Source: UBA5972 sp964588725
GTDB taxonomy: Bacteria; Pseudomonadota; Alphaproteobacteria; Rhodobacterales; Rhodobacteraceae
Reading direction: 5' to 3'
Assembly (NCBI GenBank): GCA_964588725.1
Contig: CAZPQL010000001.1
Span: 30,371 to 94,370 of the forward strand
Length of the DNA: 64,000 bases
This document shows, piece after piece, positions 61,459 through 64,000 of this stretch. A program made the position numbers and the translations under genes. The notes under the pieces are model-generated. The model searched no databases and was not told where the DNA came from. It was given only the letters and a program-made list of their open reading frames with translations. Positions within the stretch are counted from its first letter, which is position 1. Every line of letters begins with the position of its first letter.

Positions 61459-62022
61459 ATGATGCGAATCGCGTTGCTGCTTAGCCTTGGCCTTGCTTTG
61501 GGCGCACCGGTTCACAGCCAGTCGATCGAAGACAATTTTCGCAAAGCCGTAGCGCTTTCAGCTCAGGGGCGGCCCAGTGAAAGCGCGGCAGCCATGCGCG
61601 ACGCCGCTGCTGATTTATGGTTGCAGTCGCCGCTGTCCATTGCCACAGCGACATTTGTGAACGAACGCGCCAGCGCATTTGGCGTTTACGACAAAAAAAC
61701 CGACACCGTATTTGAGACGGGGGAATCGCTGCGCGTTTACGCCGAACCCATAGGTTACGGCTGGACCGCCGACGATAACAGTTTCCGCAACGACATTAAG
61801 GTCAGCGCACGGCTGCTTGACGCTGAGTCTCAACCGATCTGGCAGAAAGACGATTTTGGCTTTTTCAGCTTTACCAGCGGCCACCGTTTCATGGAATTCT
61901 ACCTGTCGCTGCGCCTTGACACGGGTGGCTTGCCGGCGGGGATATATACGCTCGAATATCTGGTAAAGGACGAAGTGCGGGACAATGTGGCGCTTATTTC
62001 GCTTCCTTTTACAATGCGCTAG
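61459..62022 (+). CDS. Exported protein of unknown function
   Basis: A 187-residue protein with a signal peptide (IALLLSLGLALGAPVHS). The mature part begins QSIEDNFRKAVALSAQGRPS, a helical segment, and continues with a beta-type region (GESLRVYAEPIGYGWTADDN, RFMEFYLSLRLDTGGLPAGI). I recognise no named family; similar proteins with a YAEPxGY block occur in Rhodobacteraceae, from memory. GAGGAG lies 5 bases before the ATG, and the gene starts 2 bp after the MORN stop. It overlaps the DUF1194 gene by 38 bp, so the three are co-translated. Confidence 0.75.
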   Translation: MMRIALLLSLGLALGAPVHSQSIEDNFRKAVALSAQGRPSESAAAMRDAAADLWLQSPLSIATATFVNERASAFGVYDKKTDTVFETGESLRVYAEPIGYGWTADDNSFRNDIKVSARLLDAESQPIWQKDDFGFFSFTSGHRFMEFYLSLRLDTGGLPAGIYTLEYLVKDEVRDNVALISLPFTMR

Positions 62023-62776
62023 GCAGCGCCTGTTTGGGATTAGTCACGGGCTGGCGGCCTTTGGGGCGGCGTGTCTGATTATTTGGTCACAAAGTGCAGG
62101 CGCGCAAACGCCGGTGGAGCTCGAGCTGGTGTTAGCCATCGATTCCTCGACCTCGGTGGACGCGCAGGAGTATTGGTTGCAAAAACAGGGCCTGACGCTG
62201 GCCTTCCAACACCCCGACGTTCAAAACGCCATCAGGGCGATTGGTCCAAACGGCATTGCGGTTTCGCTGGTGCAATGGGCCGGCAAGGGCGCGCAGGTGA
62301 CGTCTGTCGACTGGGTTCACGTCTCGGACGCGACCGAAGCGGGGAACCTTGCGGCAAAAATTGATGCGACAGTGCGGCAGGTATCCGGTTTTACCGATAT
62401 CGGCGGGGCCATAGACTTTTCAACCCGCTCGCTGGACAGCAACAGCTTTCTGGGCCGCCGCCGGACCATCGACGTTTCCGGCGACGGGACCAGCAGTGTC
62501 GGCGACCCCGGCTTTGCCCGCGATCGGGCTTTGGCCAAGAACATTACGATCAACGGTCTGGTTATTCTGAATTTCGAGTATGATTTAGGCGATTTAGCCT
62601 CGCTGGAACTGATACGGCATTACAACACATCAGTGGCCGGAGGCGACGCGGCATTCGTTTTAGTCGCCAGCGATTTCGATGATTTCGCCCGCGCCATTCG
62701 CGAAAAACTGGTGCGTGAAATACTGGGATCGGTGTTTTCGCAAAGCCAGTTGATGCGTCTGGCACGCGTGCGGTAG
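61985..62776 (+). CDS. DUF1194 von Willebrand factor A-like exported protein
   Basis: The 263-residue protein begins with a basic stretch and a hydrophobic signal (GLAAFGAACLIIWSQSAGA, QTP). It then shows the vWA/DUF1194 pattern: LVLAIDSSTSVDAQEYWLQK with a DxSxS MIDAS site, AIGPNGIAVSLVQWAGKGAQ, TIDVSGDGTSS and NITINGLVIL. MIDAS sites bind a metal and mediate protein contacts, so this is probably an extracytoplasmic adhesion or assembly factor. The ATG at 61985 overlaps the previous gene by 38 bp, suggesting tight coupling. Confidence 0.83.
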   Translation: MWRLFRFLLQCARQRLFGISHGLAAFGAACLIIWSQSAGAQTPVELELVLAIDSSTSVDAQEYWLQKQGLTLAFQHPDVQNAIRAIGPNGIAVSLVQWAGKGAQVTSVDWVHVSDATEAGNLAAKIDATVRQVSGFTDIGGAIDFSTRSLDSNSFLGRRRTIDVSGDGTSSVGDPGFARDRALAKNITINGLVILNFEYDLGDLASLELIRHYNTSVAGGDAAFVLVASDFDDFARAIREKLVREILGSVFSQSQLMRLARVR

Positions 62777-62793
62777 CAGACCACCAAATTCGG

Positions 62794-63771
62794 TTAAACC
62801 ATGGTCACCACGACGTTGCCTTTCTTGTGTCCTGTCTCGACGTATTCATGTGCTTTGGCCAATTCGGCAAAGGGGTACGTTCGGTCAATAATTGATCGCA
62901 AGACACCGGTTTCGGCCAGCTTTTTCAGGAAATCCATGTCGCGGCGCTGGTCACCCGCAGGCCGCAGACCGGTCGCGGCCATTACCGCCCTTTTTCCGCC
63001 AAACGCCGCCGCGCGCAGCATGTGAAACACGGTGGCAAATGACGGCGCGGTCACCAGATAGGCCCCGTTTGGCTTTAACGCGCTGCGGGCATTTGCAAAC
63101 GAACTTTTGGCGACGGTATCAAAGATGATATCGTATTTCTGTCCCAAACGCGTGAAATCGGCGACGTTATAGTCGATCACAGCATCAGCCCCCAGTGACG
63201 CTACAAGTTCAACATTGGCGGCACTGCAAACGCCCGTCACGTGGGCGCCAAAATGCTTGGCCAATTCAATGGCGCAGGTCCCGATAGAGCCCGAAGCGCC
63301 GATAATCAGCACCCTGTCACCGGGTTTAATCCGGCCGTGATCGCGCAAAAACGGCAATGCCGTCAGCCCGCCGTTGCACAGTGTCGCGGCCTGTGCGAGC
63401 GACATATTTTCAGGGATATGCGTGACGGCGCCCTTTGCCGGCAGGGCAATATACTCTGCGTGCCCACCGGTGCCGTCGGCGGTGGCGGCGAACACGTGAT
63501 CGCCCACTTCAAATTCGGACACGTCGTCGCCGATTGCTTCGACCCGACCAGACAGTTCGCTGCCCAGTACCGTACGTTTTTTGGGCCTGAACAAACCCAT
63601 GTAAAGGCGCACGATTGGCGGATCTCCGGCCCGAAACTGACAATCGACCGGCGTCACGGTTGAGGCCTGCACCCGCACAATGATTTCGGTGCTTTTTATT
63701 TTGGGCATGGCGACGTCAGCCGGTTGTAAAACCGACGCGGGGCCGTAATGGCTATAGGTCATTGCCAGCAT
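62794..63771 (-). CDS. MDR-family NAD(P)-dependent oxidoreductase (quinone reductase-like)
   Basis: The 325-residue protein is a medium-chain reductase without the zinc ligands, of the quinone oxidoreductase group. It has PDCQFRAG-type VTPVDCQFRAGDPP, GSELSGRVEAIGDDVSEFEV, the nucleotide motif VLIIGASGSIGTCAIELAKH, and AEYIALPAKGAVTHIPENMS. AAGGA precedes the ATG at 63771; an ATG three codons later is possible. It is divergent from a LysR-type regulator, which probably controls it. Substrate unknown. Confidence 0.87.
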   Translation of the reverse strand: MLAMTYSHYGPASVLQPADVAMPKIKSTEIIVRVQASTVTPVDCQFRAGDPPIVRLYMGLFRPKKRTVLGSELSGRVEAIGDDVSEFEVGDHVFAATADGTGGHAEYIALPAKGAVTHIPENMSLAQAATLCNGGLTALPFLRDHGRIKPGDRVLIIGASGSIGTCAIELAKHFGAHVTGVCSAANVELVASLGADAVIDYNVADFTRLGQKYDIIFDTVAKSSFANARSALKPNGAYLVTAPSFATVFHMLRAAAFGGKRAVMAATGLRPAGDQRRDMDFLKKLAETGVLRSIIDRTYPFAELAKAHEYVETGHKKGNVVVTMV

Positions 63772-63830
63772 TGTATATTGTCCTTCTGTGATGCTCTGGC
63801 GCCTATAGACGGTTCATGTCATATACGTAA

Positions 63831-63867
63831 TTGACTATTTTCGTTCTGTTGATATGCATAATTGCAT
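63831..63867 (+). promoter_or_regulatory. Promoter and inverted repeat before the LysR gene
   Basis: TTGACT (63831-63836), a 16-bp spacer, then TATGCA (63853-63858). An inverted repeat ATGCA, four bases, TGCAT (63854-63867) covers the -10 and the start codon region. A start point near the ATG would make a very short or absent leader. LysR regulators often bind such sites. Confidence 0.35.
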
Positions 63868-64000
63868 GGATTGGCGTTCGATCAAATTTGACTGGAACCG
63901 CGCCCGCGCCTTTTTGGTCACGGCAGAAGAAGGCTCGCTGTCCGCCGCCGCGCGTGCGCTTGGCGTCGCACAGCCGACGTTGGGGCGTCAGGTGGAGGCG
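63866..64000 (+). CDS. LysR family transcriptional regulator (N-terminal part, runs off window)
   Basis: 45 residues are visible: MDWRSIKFDWNRARAFLVTA, then EEGSLSAAARALGVAQPTLGRQVEA. This is the helix-turn-helix of LysR-type regulators. An in-frame ATG at 63854 would add MHNC. The ligand domain lies beyond base 64000. It is divergent from the quinone reductase-like gene. Confidence 0.9.
   Translation, partial: MDWRSIKFDWNRARAFLVTAEEGSLSAAARALGVAQPTLGRQVEA

Overview
The window is a 64 kb piece of a bacterial chromosome of medium GC content. It is gene-dense, with many 4-bp stop/start overlaps. The gene set points to an alphaproteobacterium of the Rhodobacteraceae (Roseobacter-like). Markers are a GcrA cell-cycle regulator, a DUF1127 protein, the short HisG/HisZ pair beside HisS, a cobalamin-dependent ribonucleotide reductase (NrdJ), a Hint-domain protein, PutR/PutA and a nitrogen PTS enzyme I. 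This assignment comes from family recognition, not a database search. I see no rRNA, tRNA, CRISPR array, insertion sequence or prophage.

Layout. 1-6.6 kb: ruvA/ruvC, a DUF1127 protein, prmA with a small membrane protein that seems to start at CTG, msrA, a MATE and an MFS transporter, and rpsD with a structured leader. 7-10 kb: a Hint-domain protein, then a DUF374 acyltransferase convergent with an LpxR-like outer-membrane lipid A deacylase. 10-21 kb: nrdJ, a DUF1489 protein, hisS-hisZ-hisG, slyX, a membrane protein and dnaE. 20.7-30.6 kb: a purine operon of uraH, xdhABC and a BMP-type ABC importer, closed by a strong terminator. 30.8-38.9 kb: a TetA-like MFS pump, a zinc alcohol dehydrogenase, a SulP transporter, an enol-lactonase/BKACE pair, a sulfatase-superfamily hydrolase and an Lrp-type regulator. 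39-46 kb: trifunctional putA, an RTX-like repeat protein and argD-argF. 46-51 kb: gcrA, a Nudix hydrolase, a DUF1178 protein, lysC and ptsP. 51-58 kb: a CMD-Rieske fusion with a GNAT, a flavin reductase, an AT-rich island, mtnP, a DUF1989 protein, apt, a LysM protein and a rhodanese. 58-64 kb: nadE, a run of three exported proteins (a MORN-repeat protein, an unknown, a DUF1194 vWA protein), and an MDR oxidoreductase divergent from a LysR regulator cut by the window edge.

How genes work together. The importer, XdhABC and UraH form a path from imported purine through xanthine and urate towards allantoin. MtnP and Apt salvage the adenine of methylthioadenosine. PutR probably senses proline and switches on PutA. 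HisZ/HisG form the first histidine-pathway enzyme. LpxR and DUF374 both act on lipids.

Less ordinary observations are the rpsD leader with a near-consensus promoter and three hairpins from +1, four copies of a dispersed intergenic repeat mostly lying just behind stop codons, a degenerate XdhA-like mini-ORF before xdhA, a 9-bp-arm palindrome before uraH, the CMD-Rieske fusion, the Lys/Met-rich RTX-like protein and the MORN/vWA exported cluster. No large unknown defence or mobile system is evident.
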